Assembly (NCBI RefSeq): GCF_001939075.1
Contig: NZ_MPTA01000001.1
Location: 496,001 to 560,000 of the forward strand
Length of the DNA stretch: 64,000 nucleotides
Direction of reading: 5' to 3'
Source: Paenisporosarcina indica
GTDB taxonomy: Bacteria; Bacillota; Bacilli; Bacillales_A; Planococcaceae
Part shown: positions 29,506-37,500 of the stretch, piece after piece
Position numbering within the stretch: position 1 is the first letter of the stretch
How the letters are laid out: the number at the start of each line of letters is the position of its first letter
Notes under the pieces: generated by a model
What the model saw: the letters and a program-made list of their open reading frames with translations, nothing else
Database searches by the model: none
Told to the model about the DNA's origin: nothing
Translations under genes and position numbers: made by a program

Positions 29506-29961
29506 ATGCGAACATATAAAATTTTTCACATTAAAAAAGCATACCAACCATTCGTTTTAGGTCGAGAGAAAATGCTGCAAGAAATTTTAGGTCAAGAAAC
29601 TATCCAAAATACCCAAGATCACAATGAAATGACGTATGTGTGTGAAAAAATCGATGAGGGCTTTATTAAACAGGACTTAGAAAGAAAGCTTAGTCGATTA
29701 TTTTCTCATAATGAACGAGATGAGCATCGGTTGTTTCTTGAACATCCTTTAAAAGGATCAATTCATATGCAATTTGAGCCATATTGTGTTCATGTCTGGT
29801 GTAAAGGTTCTCATATGCTTGATTTAGATTTATTCGCTGGGTTATCAGATTCTAGTGATTGCTATATGGCATTTCAACAAGAGGAAGCGTCTTATGGTTG
29901 GTTGAAGCCAATTAAGGTGGGATCAATTCATTCCTTTACAGAAATTCTAGACTTTGCCTAG
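29506..29961 (+). CDS. sirA: Sporulation inhibitor of replication SirA
   Basis: A 151-residue protein corresponding to B. subtilis YneE/SirA by place (between tkt and yneF) and by motifs RTYKIFHIKKAYQPFVLGRE-like start, HRLFLEHPLKGSIHM and a C-terminal tract ending SFTEILDFA. SirA binds domain I of DnaA early in sporulation and stops new rounds of replication. ATG 29506 is favoured, with GGGGGT nine bases before; a GTG at 29491 is part of that same sequence. The upstream Spo0A box supports the assignment. Confidence 0.9.
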   Translation: MRTYKIFHIKKAYQPFVLGREKMLQEILGQETIQNTQDHNEMTYVCEKIDEGFIKQDLERKLSRLFSHNERDEHRLFLEHPLKGSIHMQFEPYCVHVWCKGSHMLDLDLFAGLSDSSDCYMAFQQEEASYGWLKPIKVGSIHSFTEILDFA

Positions 29962-30039
29962 TAAGGGCAATAGTTTTGTTGTATAATCCTTCTTGGAGAC
30001 TTAAAGTCGAATGAGGCAACATGAAGGAGGAAAACAACT

Positions 30040-30258
30040 ATGGCAACTGGTCTATGGATCTTATTCATTGTTATAGCGTTAATAGCAGGAGCTGCAATCG
30101 GTTTCTTTGCTGCACGTAAATATATGATGAAGTACTTAAAAGAAAATCCACCAATTAATGAACAAATGCTTCGCATGATGATGACTCAAATGGGACGTAA
30201 ACCATCTGAAAAACAAGTGAAACAAATGATGAACCAAATGAATAAAGCACAAAAATAA
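30040..30258 (+). CDS. yneF: YneF, small membrane protein UPF0154
   Basis: A 72-residue protein of exactly the family length. An N-terminal membrane helix (about residues 4-24, [20 protein letters not shown]) is followed by a conserved cytoplasmic segment rich in methionine: [20 protein letters not shown]. The function is unknown though the family is very well conserved in Firmicutes. ATG 30040 follows AAGGAGG. A terminator begins at its stop codon. It is the last gene here of the B. subtilis-like yneA-yneF order. Confidence 0.95.
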   Translation: MATGLWILFIVIALIAGAAIGFFAARKYMMKYLKENPPINEQMLRMMMTQMGRKPSEKQVKQMMNQMNKAQK

Positions 30259-30288
30259 AAATAGCACTCTTGTGAGTGCTATTTTTAT
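30256..30288 (+). terminator. Terminator after yneF
   Basis: AAAAATAGCACTC (30257-30269) pairs with GAGTGCTATTTTT (30273-30285) around TTG; it can also act on the minus strand for the convergent yqkD-like gene. Confidence 0.88.
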
Positions 30289-30306
30289 ATTATGTTTTAT
30301 CCGCAA

Positions 30307-31233
30307 CTATGGCAATAAATTGTATGTGTATAAAAAATTAGCGACAGTCTGTTCGTATTCTTCTGGATTCTGATTATAAGACTGTGCATGAGGACCATTT
30401 TCAAAGAATTTGATTTGTTTCGGTTCCGGTTTTAAATCGTATAATTCCTGGGTCATTTCTGGCAATATAAAATCGTCGGGTAAGCTGTGGATAAATAATA
30501 CCGGTTTTTCAATTCGACCCACGGCTTCACGGGGTGACACGAGTTTCATTGAATAGCCATCACGAACACGTAAAAATATATCAGCTAACTTTATTGCGAG
30601 ACTAGATCTCAATGGGGTTTCTTTTTTCATCAAATACATCAGTTGATCCGTAAAATCGGAAAAAGCACAATCGGAAATATAAAAATCGGCATGATCTTCG
30701 AGTGTACCAGCATACAAGATTGTAGTCGCAGCACCCATTGATTCTCCATGTATGCCGATAATGGCTTCTTCACCAGCATAATCATCTACGGCTTTGACCA
30801 CCGCCTGTAAGTCCATTTTTTCATAATGACCAAAACTCGTGGTTTTACCACCTGAATCCCCATGTCGTCTATGGTCATATACAACGGAATTAAAACCCAA
30901 TCGTTCAAAAAGTCGGGCATATTTTACAGAATTTATTTTGTTTTCGGTTACTCCATGACAAATGACAACAAAGTTATTTGTATCTAATGGTTCTAAAAAT
31001 ATAGCTTTTACTGGATAGCCATTTGGGCTGTCAATCCATTTTTCGTTTTTTTCTACTACGTTAAACCACGCTTCGTCAAATCGCTTGGCAGTAATTTCTC
31101 GATCCAAAATAAAAGCGTCATCTTTTTTCTTTAAGTACATCAATCTATTTGTCAAAACGAAACCAAATATTGCCGCTCCTGCGGTCATAATACTCGAAAG
31201 AATACTGGTGAACCAGAGAATGCGACGTTTCAA
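30307..31233 (-). CDS. yqkD: Membrane-anchored alpha/beta hydrolase, YqkD-like
   Basis: A 308-residue protein with an N-terminal membrane anchor (about residues 7-27) and an extracellular or membrane-facing alpha/beta hydrolase domain. Motifs: VICHGVTENKINSVKYARLF, YDHRRHGDSGGKTTSFG, nucleophile IGIHGESMGAATT and acid/His regions HSLPDDFILPE and ENGPHAQSYN. It matches B. subtilis YqkD, and yqkE- and yqkF-like genes follow nearby. Start TTG 31233 lies after AGGAGG. Its start is 17 bases from the end of the HMG-CoA lyase gene in the same direction, so both may be one transcript. Confidence 0.85.
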   Translation of the reverse strand: MKRRILWFTSILSSIMTAGAAIFGFVLTNRLMYLKKKDDAFILDREITAKRFDEAWFNVVEKNEKWIDSPNGYPVKAIFLEPLDTNNFVVICHGVTENKINSVKYARLFERLGFNSVVYDHRRHGDSGGKTTSFGHYEKMDLQAVVKAVDDYAGEEAIIGIHGESMGAATTILYAGTLEDHADFYISDCAFSDFTDQLMYLMKKETPLRSSLAIKLADIFLRVRDGYSMKLVSPREAVGRIEKPVLFIHSLPDDFILPEMTQELYDLKPEPKQIKFFENGPHAQSYNQNPEEYEQTVANFLYTYNLLP

Positions 31234-31250
31234 TGGAATTCCTCCTATAG

Positions 31251-32150
31251 TTAATTATGTACTTGATATAGTCTAAACATGCCCGTATCAATGGGTCTTG
31301 AAACGCAAAGGGCGATATTAGCTATAGCTTTGCAGAGCAAATCCAAATCAATCCCAGTAGTTATCCCCATTCTATGTAGCATATTCACAACGTCTTCAGT
31401 TGCTACATTACCAGTGGCGCCTGGTGCAAATGGACATCCGCCAAGACCACCAGCAGATGTATCGAAGCGAGAAATGCCTGCTTGAAGGGCTGCATAAATA
31501 TTGGCTAACCCCATTTTCCGTGTGTCATGGAAGTGAGCTGTCATCAAGACATTTGGGATTTCGCTGTTTAATTGCGAAAACAAATCATAACTTTCTTGTG
31601 GATTCGCCATACCAATAGTATCTGCTACACTTAATTCGTCTACACCCCAGTCTGCAAACTCTTTACATAAAGCAAGTGTATCCTCAGGGTCAATTTTCCC
31701 TTCGAAAGGACAATAGAAAGCTGTAGAAATACACGCTCGAACAAAGATTCCTTGTTGTTTTAGCTGATCTATTACTGGTTTTAGACCCTGCATACTTTCT
31801 GCAGTGGTTTTGTTAATATTTTTTTGATTAAAGCTATTACTCACCCCGACAAAAACCGCCACACTTCGTGCCCCAACTTCTATTGCTCTATCTACCCCTT
31901 TAGCATTTGGTGTAAGGACTAATTGTCTACCTTGTTTTTCAACAAGCTCAACAATTTCTGCAGCATCCGACATTTGAGGTACCCATTTAGGTGATACAAA
32001 CGACGTGATTTCCATTTCTTTGATCCCGGATTCTTGAAGTTCATGAATAAATATCAATTTATCCTTAGTAGAAACCATATTATTTTCATTTTGTAAGCCA
32101 TCTCTTGGACCGACCTCGATAATTGTCACATTGTTTGGTAAACTGAACAT
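31251..32150 (-). CDS. yngG: Hydroxymethylglutaryl-CoA lyase
   Basis: A 299-residue HMGL-like TIM-barrel enzyme, the length of B. subtilis YngG. It splits 3-hydroxy-3-methylglutaryl-CoA into acetoacetate and acetyl-CoA, the last step of leucine breakdown. Motifs: IIEVGPRDGLQNE at the N-terminus (metal and substrate binding), MTAHFHDTRKMGLAN (metal-binding histidines) and the active-site cysteine loop GGLGGCPFAPGATGNVATED. ATG 32150 follows AGGAGGGG. It is divergent from a thiolase gene that could use the acetoacetyl-CoA formed from its product; the other leucine pathway genes are not here. Confidence 0.93.
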   Translation of the reverse strand: MFSLPNNVTIIEVGPRDGLQNENNMVSTKDKLIFIHELQESGIKEMEITSFVSPKWVPQMSDAAEIVELVEKQGRQLVLTPNAKGVDRAIEVGARSVAVFVGVSNSFNQKNINKTTAESMQGLKPVIDQLKQQGIFVRACISTAFYCPFEGKIDPEDTLALCKEFADWGVDELSVADTIGMANPQESYDLFSQLNSEIPNVLMTAHFHDTRKMGLANIYAALQAGISRFDTSAGGLGGCPFAPGATGNVATEDVVNMLHRMGITTGIDLDLLCKAIANIALCVSRPIDTGMFRLYQVHN

Positions 32151-32233
32151 AACATCCCCTCCTACTTTCTATTGTAAGGATGGGAGAGGAGTGTAAGCAA
32201 ATATATTTTCATATGGAATTAGGAGGATTTACA

Positions 32234-33421
32234 TTGTCTAATAGAGAAGTTGTCATTGTTAGTGCTGTTCGTACAGCAATAGGTTCATTTCAAGGGTCAT
32301 TAAAAGACGTACCAGCAACTAAGTTAGGTGCGATTGTCATAAAAGAAGCGGTAGCGAAAGCAGGCCTTGAACCAAACCAAGTAAGTGAAGTAATCATGGG
32401 GAATGTATTGCAGGCGGGACTAGGTCAAAATCCTGCAAGACAAGCAGCTATTTTGGCGGGTCTTCCGGATATGATTCCATCAATGACCATTAATAAGGTG
32501 TGTGGCTCAGGGTTGAAAGCGGTACATTTAGCAACTCAGGCTATCATTGCTGGAGACGCTGAAGTAGTTGTTGCGGGTGGAATGGAAAATATGAGCTTAG
32601 CACCATACTTATTGAATAATGCACGAGAAGGTTTCCGGATGGGCGATCAAAAAGTAGTGGATAGCATGATTTCTGATGGTTTATGGTGTGCTTTTAATAA
32701 CTATCACATGGGTGTGACGGCAGAGAATTTATGTGATCGTTACGAAATAAGTCGTGAAGAACAAGATGCATTATCTGCAAGATCGCAAGAACGTGCGGTT
32801 CAAGCAATTGACGCTGGGAAATTCAAAGAAGAAATAGTAGCTGTTGAAATTCCACAACGTAAAGGTGATCCGATAATATTTGATACAGACGAATATCCTA
32901 AACGAGGGACTACTGCTGAAAAACTGAGCAAATTACGTCCAGCTTTCAAAAAAGAAGGCAGTGTAACAGCAGGAAATGCATCTGGAATTAACGATGGTGC
33001 AGCCGCAGTAGTTGTGATGTCGAAAGAAAAGGCAGTTGAATTAGGATTAACACCTCTAGCAACGATTGTAGCAAATGCCTCAGCTGGTGTTGATCCATCA
33101 GTAATGGGTATTGGACCTGTCCAAGCAGTAAAAAATGTTTTTGAAAAATCAGGTCTTTCGATGGCAGATATGGATTTAGTTGAAGCAAATGAAGCATTTG
33201 CAGCACAAGCAATTGCGGTTGATCGAGAGCTTGCATTTAATCATGATAAGCTTAATGTGAATGGTGGGGCAATTGCCTTGGGTCATCCAATTGGTGCAAG
33301 CGGTGCGCGCATATTTGTGTCACTTTTACATGAAATGGTTAAGCAAGATGTGAAAACGGGGTTAGCAACTTTATGTATTGGCGGCGGGCAAGGAGTCGCA
33401 ACAATTGTCAAAAGACCTTAA
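32234..33421 (+). CDS. Acetyl-CoA C-acetyltransferase (thiolase)
   Basis: A 395-residue thiolase converting between two acetyl-CoA and acetoacetyl-CoA (or acting in beta-oxidation). Catalytic residues: cysteine in [14 protein letters not shown], histidine in [16 protein letters not shown] and the second cysteine in CIGGGQGVA. Start TTG 32234 lies eight bases after AGGAGG and gives the canonical N-terminus [18 protein letters not shown]; the frame extends further upstream without support. It is divergently arranged with HMG-CoA lyase, suggesting shared control of short-chain acyl-CoA metabolism. The exact chain-length preference cannot be told. Confidence 0.92.
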   Translation: MSNREVVIVSAVRTAIGSFQGSLKDVPATKLGAIVIKEAVAKAGLEPNQVSEVIMGNVLQAGLGQNPARQAAILAGLPDMIPSMTINKVCGSGLKAVHLATQAIIAGDAEVVVAGGMENMSLAPYLLNNAREGFRMGDQKVVDSMISDGLWCAFNNYHMGVTAENLCDRYEISREEQDALSARSQERAVQAIDAGKFKEEIVAVEIPQRKGDPIIFDTDEYPKRGTTAEKLSKLRPAFKKEGSVTAGNASGINDGAAAVVVMSKEKAVELGLTPLATIVANASAGVDPSVMGIGPVQAVKNVFEKSGLSMADMDLVEANEAFAAQAIAVDRELAFNHDKLNVNGGAIALGHPIGASGARIFVSLLHEMVKQDVKTGLATLCIGGGQGVATIVKRP

Positions 33422-33441
33422 AAATAGAAGGATGATTAGAA

Positions 33442-33698
33442 TTGGCTAAAAAGAAAAACAAAATGTACGTCAACAACCTGAGAAATTAGAACATGGACAA
33501 GGAAATACTTTGTCAGATCAACTTCAAGTCGATGTTCTTGAAAAGTTGAAGTTAGCAAAGAAACAGCTACTTGATGATGAACGTGAGAAAGAAGAAGAGC
33601 GTCTGGCACAGGCAGAATTTAATCGGAAACAGAAAGAAAAAAATAAGTCCTTTGCTGAACTGTTAGATGATTATGGGATGAGTGGGAAAAAATATTAA
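33442..33698 (+). pseudogene. yqkE: YqkE-like gene with a frameshift near its start
   Basis: A TTG (33442) ten bases after AAGGA opens a frame MAKKKNK, but that frame stops within 16 codons. From about 33450 the neighbouring frame continues RQQPEKLEHGQGNTLSDQLQ and then a charged coiled coil with EEERLAQAEFNRKQKEKNKS and FAELLDDYGM to 33698. Together these match the layout of YqkE (MAK-rich start, basic coiled coil, KNKSFEELL). A one-base change in the A-rich tract 33448-33463 explains the break; it may be a real mutation or a sequencing error. Read alone, the intact part could start at TTG 33510 (62 residues). Function unknown; synteny yqkD-yqkE-yqkF supports the call. Confidence 0.65.
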
Positions 33699-33700
33699 CG

Positions 33701-33742
33701 AAAAGACACCAAAGAGTTTTGATGCTCCTTGGTGTCTTTTTA
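33701..33742. terminator. Terminator between yqkE-like gene and yqkF
   Basis: AAAAGACACCAA (33701-33712) pairs with TTGGTGTCTTTT (33729-33740), usable in both directions for the two convergent genes. Confidence 0.88.
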
Positions 33743-33748
33743 GGCTTT

Positions 33749-34651
33749 TCATGTAAGATGTTCGGTGTATTGGTCCTTTGTAAGTAAATCATTGATTTCT
33801 TCTAACACGTTACTGGAAATCGATTGCTGGTAGGCATCCATCGTATTGTTCACTTGATTCACTGAACTAGCCCCTACTACGATTGAGGACACCTGTTTAT
33901 GTTGTAGAACAAATGCCAATGCTAAACTAGTCAAATCTTTTGTGTTTTCTTCTAATTTTGTTAAGGTGCTAATTAAAGCGTCTTTTGAATACTTCTCGTA
34001 ACCATTAGACTGCTCAGCTCGTTTGATTGCTTCAGCTGTAAGCAACCCTTTCGCTAGAGAGCCTCGCGTAATAACGGAAGCATCATGACTCGCAATCAAG
34101 TCCAACCATTCTTCAGGTCTTCTGTCTAACATGCTATATTGCATCATGACAGAGCTAGCATCGCTCTGGGACAAAAATCGTTGAATGACATTTGGTCGAA
34201 TTGAAGAAATTCCATAAGCTCTTATAAGGCCTTCTTGTTTTAAAGATTCAAAAGCATCAATGGCTTCTTCTAAATTATTTTCCATTGTACCGCCATGGAG
34301 TTGATATAAATCTATATAATCGGTTTTGAGTCGTTGTAGACTTTCTTTTACTTGATGGGTGATATACGATTTTGATGAATCCCAACTCCAGGAATTGCCT
34401 TCATCATTCCATTTATTTCCTACTTTAGTAGCGAGAATGATGTCGTTTCGTTTACCCTTTAATGAATAGCCGACAACATTTTCGTTTTCTCCTTTATCGT
34501 ATAGATCTGCAGTGTCAAAGAAAGTTATCCCTTGATCAATGGCTGCATCCACAATCTTTTTTGCTTGTTCCTTTTGTTGTGGAAGAGACATACACCCCAA
34601 TCCTATTTCTGAGACCATTAGTCCACTTCGTCCAAGCTCACGTTTCTTCAT
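33749..34651 (-). CDS. yqkF: Aldo/keto reductase YqkF
   Basis: A 300-residue NADPH-dependent oxidoreductase. The tetrad is visible as DTADLYDKGENENVVG (Asp and Tyr), LATKVGNKW (Lys) and YQLHGG (His). It matches YqkF of B. subtilis, including GISSIRPNVIQRFL and MMQYSMLDRRPEEWL. The substrate is unknown; relatives reduce aldehydes such as methylglyoxal. ATG 34651 begins MKKRELGRSGLMVSE. It is divergent from nudF, with 70 bases between their starts. Confidence 0.93.
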   Translation of the reverse strand: MKKRELGRSGLMVSEIGLGCMSLPQQKEQAKKIVDAAIDQGITFFDTADLYDKGENENVVGYSLKGKRNDIILATKVGNKWNDEGNSWSWDSSKSYITHQVKESLQRLKTDYIDLYQLHGGTMENNLEEAIDAFESLKQEGLIRAYGISSIRPNVIQRFLSQSDASSVMMQYSMLDRRPEEWLDLIASHDASVITRGSLAKGLLTAEAIKRAEQSNGYEKYSKDALISTLTKLEENTKDLTSLALAFVLQHKQVSSIVVGASSVNQVNNTMDAYQQSISSNVLEEINDLLTKDQYTEHLT

Positions 34652-34721
34652 CTGTCAGCCTCCTCATTTCATCCATGGTACAATTGGGAAAGCAAATAGA
34701 CAAATAGAAAGAGTGGAATCT

Positions 34722-35270
34722 ATGAAAAAATATGAAGAGAAATCGATTACATCCACACCTGTATATGATGGGAAAGTCATTTCACTAAGAATTGACGAAG
34801 TAACATTGCCTAATGGCAAAACATCTAAACGTGAATTAATTAAACACCCTGGTGCAGTCGCAATTATCCCTATCACAGCAACCGGTAAAATTGTTTTTGT
34901 TGAGCAATACCGAAAAGCACTTGAACGCTCTCTTGTTGAGACGCCTGCAGGAAAACTGGAGCCTGGAGAATCGCCGGAAATTACAGCAAGAAGAGAATTG
35001 GAAGAAGAAACTGGTTACGGATGTGAGCAATTAACGTATATCCAATCATTCGCAACCTCTCCTGGATTTGCAGATGAAATTATTCATATGTATGTAGCAG
35101 AAGGATTATATAAAATTGAGAATTCAGCGTCACTGGATGAAGATGAATTTGTCGAAATCATCGAAGCAACCATTGAAGAAGCGGAACTAATGATGAAAAA
35201 TGGGCAAATATTTGATGCTAAAACGGCTTATAGTGTTTTATGGGTAAAAGAATATTTACAAAAAAGATGA
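34722..35270 (+). CDS. nudF: ADP-ribose pyrophosphatase NudF
   Basis: A 182-residue Nudix hydrolase that cleaves ADP-ribose to AMP and ribose-5-phosphate. The Nudix box is complete: GKLEPGESPEITARRELEEE followed by TGYG. EKSITSTPVYDGKVISLRID at the N-terminus and VEQYRKALERSLVETPAGKL before the box are typical of the YqkG/NudF group. ATG 34722 follows AGAGTGGA; the frame is open upstream but overlaps the yqkF gene and lacks a ribosome binding site. Order yqkF-nudF-(membrane protein)-fur is as in B. subtilis. Confidence 0.94.
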   Translation: MKKYEEKSITSTPVYDGKVISLRIDEVTLPNGKTSKRELIKHPGAVAIIPITATGKIVFVEQYRKALERSLVETPAGKLEPGESPEITARRELEEETGYGCEQLTYIQSFATSPGFADEIIHMYVAEGLYKIENSASLDEDEFVEIIEATIEEAELMMKNGQIFDAKTAYSVLWVKEYLQKR

Positions 35271-35321
35271 ATTTATAGGACTGGGACACGCATAAGCTAC
35301 TCTATGAAAGGTAGGTGGCGG

Positions 35322-35840
35322 ATGTTGACTCGGTCTTTCCCAATATTTTATTTACTAGGATTACTCGTCATCGGTTATTTAGGCGGATTGTGGTTATATT
35401 CGAAAATGCAATTTAATCAAGTAGAAAAAGTTATTAATTGGCTTGATCCCAGAATATTAAATGAACACATTCCGAGCGGCTTTGATTCAATTCTCCCGCA
35501 ACTCATCACGATATTTCTTTTTCTTCTTTTCGCGACACATCTGATCCTAAAACATGTGATTCTGTTAATTGGTACGATGCGAGCTGTATTTTGGGGGATT
35601 TGTTCTGGTTTTTTAATCGCCCAGGAGACCGAGTTTTGGTCTTATGCGTTATGGTGGTTCCCATTTCAATTACTTTATTGTTCATTATTATTGCTCATCG
35701 GGTTTTTACTAGTGCCCCCACCGTCCTACCAAGAACTTAGTAAAAATCGTAGTTTTAAAGGGATTGGTCTCTTAAGTATTATTTATATTGTAATAACTGG
35801 ACTTGAATTATTTGTACTCCCATTCATCCATCGTTTATAA
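35322..35840 (+). CDS. Membrane protein, candidate divergent SpoIIM
   Basis: A 172-residue protein with five likely membrane helices: residues about 7-27, 56-76, 79-101, 109-133 and 147-167. An extracytoplasmic loop of about 25 residues follows the first helix, as in SpoIIM, the engulfment DMP-complex protein whose gene lies exactly here (nudF-spoIIM-fur) in B. subtilis. Residue-level similarity is weak, mostly the pattern of helices and the ending GLELFVLPF, so the name is held back. Start ATG 35322 or 35304; GGTAGGTGG precedes the former. No promoter is evident; nudF ends 51 bases upstream. Confidence 0.6.
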   Translation: MLTRSFPIFYLLGLLVIGYLGGLWLYSKMQFNQVEKVINWLDPRILNEHIPSGFDSILPQLITIFLFLLFATHLILKHVILLIGTMRAVFWGICSGFLIAQETEFWSYALWWFPFQLLYCSLLLLIGFLLVPPPSYQELSKNRSFKGIGLLSIIYIVITGLELFVLPFIHRL

Positions 35841-35851
35841 TCAATTCTAGA

Positions 35852-35866
35852 TTATAATTATTATCA
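35852..35866 (+). promoter_or_regulatory. PerR box upstream of fur
   Basis: TTATAATTATTATCA differs at one base from the PerR consensus TTATAATNATTATAA. B. subtilis fur is in the PerR regulon, so the place fits. It lies about 20 bases upstream of the mapped-looking -35, so a second upstream promoter may be the one covered. Confidence 0.75.
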
Positions 35867-35886
35867 AGTGGAAGTCATTCTCTATC

Positions 35887-35916
35887 TTGTAATGAGAAAG
35901 ACCAATTTGGTATAAT
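35887..35916 (+). promoter_or_regulatory. fur promoter
   Basis: TTGTAA (35887-35892), 18 bases and an extended -10 TGGTATAAT (TATAAT at 35911-35916), 23 bases before the fur start. Confidence 0.72.
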
Positions 35917-35939
35917 GGAGATAGTTTGGGGGGCATCAC

Positions 35940-36398
35940 ATGGAGAGCCGAATTGATCGTATAAAAAAGCAGCTTCATGGTGCGAGCTATAAACTGACGC
36001 CACAGCGTGAAGCGACAGTTAGAGTGCTACTTGAAAATGAAGAGGATCATATGAGTGCAGAGGATGTTTATCTACTCGTTAAAAATAAAGCACCTGACAT
36101 TGGACTTGCAACAGTATATCGTACACTTGAACTTCTTACAGAATTAAAAGTGGTCGATAAAATTAACTTTGGAGATGGCGTCTCAAGATACGATTTGCGT
36201 CAAGAAGGCGCAGCACATTTCCATCATCATCTCGTATGTATTGAATGTGGAGCCGTTGATGAGATCCAAGAAGATTTACTGGAAGATGTAGAAATGATTG
36301 TGGAAAAGAGATGGAATTTTCGCATTAAAGACCACCGCTTAACATTTCATGGTATCTGTTGGCGCTGCCACAATTCGCAGGATGAAAAAGAAGAGTGA
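35940..36398 (+). CDS. fur: Ferric uptake regulator Fur
   Basis: A 152-residue Fe(II)-responsive repressor of iron uptake. The N-terminal winged helix has KLTPQREATVRVLLENE and GLATVYRTLELLTELKVV; the dimerisation domain has HFHHHLVCIECGAVDE and ends with a second zinc-binding pair in GICWRCHN, so the structural zinc site (CIEC, CWRC) is complete. ATG 35940 follows GGGGGGC. A PerR box upstream suggests control by peroxide status as in B. subtilis. xerD follows after a terminator. Confidence 0.96.
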   Translation: MESRIDRIKKQLHGASYKLTPQREATVRVLLENEEDHMSAEDVYLLVKNKAPDIGLATVYRTLELLTELKVVDKINFGDGVSRYDLRQEGAAHFHHHLVCIECGAVDEIQEDLLEDVEMIVEKRWNFRIKDHRLTFHGICWRCHNSQDEKEE

Positions 36399-36463
36399 AT
36401 AAGAAGAAACAACTATTTTAAACGGGAATCACCTGATAAAAAGTTTCTTACATTCAAGTAGGT

Positions 36464-36494
36464 AAAAAGGATGGCAGATTGCTATCCTTTTTTA
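36464..36494 (+). terminator. Rho-independent terminator after fur
   Basis: AAAAAGGAT (36464-36472) pairs with ATCCTTTTTT (36484-36493), a short loop between. Confidence 0.8.
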
Positions 36495-36514
36495 TATTTA
36501 TGGGAGGGATTGGA

Positions 36515-37417
36515 ATGAAAGATATGCAAGATGCAGTTGCCGACTATCTTCATTTTTTACGAGTAGAACGCCAATTATCAGCGAATACATTGACATCCTA
36601 TGAACGAGATCTGAAAGCATACATAAAGGATGTATCAAAAGTACAACAAATAAACACATTAAATGACGTAGATCGAATTCACATTCTTTCACATTTACAA
36701 TCCTTAAAAACTGAAGGGAAATCTTCACGAACGTTAGCCCGACATATTTCTTCGATTCGTTCTTTCCATCAATTTTTATTAAGGGAACGCGTGTCAAACT
36801 CAGATCCAACGGTTCATTTGGAAATGCCACAAATGGATCGGACTCTACCAAAAATTTTATCGATTGAAGAAGTAGATGTATTATTAGCAACACCAACTCC
36901 GATGAAGCCACAAGGACTAAGAGATCGTGCGTTGCTTGAAATTCTGTATGCGACGGGAATGCGTATTAGTGAATGTATTTCATTGAATTTGGAGGATTTG
37001 CATTTAACGATGGGGTTTGTAAGGTGTTTTGGTAAGGGTGGAAAAGAGCGAATTATTCCGCTAGGCCAATCTGCACTCACTGCTTGTGAAGATTATTTAA
37101 GAGAAGGACGTCCGAAATTAATTAAACCTACACATCGCACAGATATAATTTTCGTAAACCAACGAGGAAAAGGATTAACTAGACAAGGTGTTTGGAAATT
37201 AATGAAAGAGTATGCCGTTAAAGCGGGCATACAAAATGAAATTACGCCACATACCATGCGTCATTCGTTTGCTACACATTTAATAGAAAATGGAGCAGAT
37301 TTACGTGCGGTTCAAGAAATGCTGGGACATGCGGATATTTCCACAACTCAAATTTATACTCATGTAAGTAAAACTCGGTTGAAAGATGTCTATAAACAAT
37401 ATCACCCGCGTGCATAA
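36515..37417 (+). CDS. xerD: Tyrosine recombinase XerD (RipX)
   Basis: A 300-residue chromosome dimer resolvase that works with XerC/CodV at dif. Catalytic residues sit in ATGMRISECI (Arg), GKGGKERIIPLG (Lys), HTMRHSFATHLIENGADLRA (His, Arg), MLGHADISTTQIYTHV (His, Tyr), and it ends YKQYHPRA as XerD proteins do. ATG 36515 is preferred, with GGGAGGG eight bases upstream; in-frame ATGs upstream lie within the preceding terminator. Gene order fur-xerD-deoB is conserved with B. subtilis. Confidence 0.95.
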   Translation: MKDMQDAVADYLHFLRVERQLSANTLTSYERDLKAYIKDVSKVQQINTLNDVDRIHILSHLQSLKTEGKSSRTLARHISSIRSFHQFLLRERVSNSDPTVHLEMPQMDRTLPKILSIEEVDVLLATPTPMKPQGLRDRALLEILYATGMRISECISLNLEDLHLTMGFVRCFGKGGKERIIPLGQSALTACEDYLREGRPKLIKPTHRTDIIFVNQRGKGLTRQGVWKLMKEYAVKAGIQNEITPHTMRHSFATHLIENGADLRAVQEMLGHADISTTQIYTHVSKTRLKDVYKQYHPRA

Positions 37418-37429
37418 TTCGTTTTCATT

Positions 37430-37456
37430 CGTCAGAAGTCTGACGTGTATTTTTCC
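37430..37456 (+). terminator. Weak terminator between xerD and deoB
   Basis: Perfect short palindrome CGTCAGA-AG-TCTGACG (37430-37445) followed by TGTATTTTT. Confidence 0.5.
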
Positions 37457-37500
37457 CGAATATTTGATAAGATACAGATAGAAGTTGAAGGAGGATATGT

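Noticed and set aside
33445-33465. Programmed -1 frameshifting in the yqkE-like gene
   Set aside because: The tract is TAAAAAGAAAAACAAAA, lacking a canonical AAAAAAG slippery heptamer, and no clear downstream stimulator is seen. Mutation or sequencing error is simpler.
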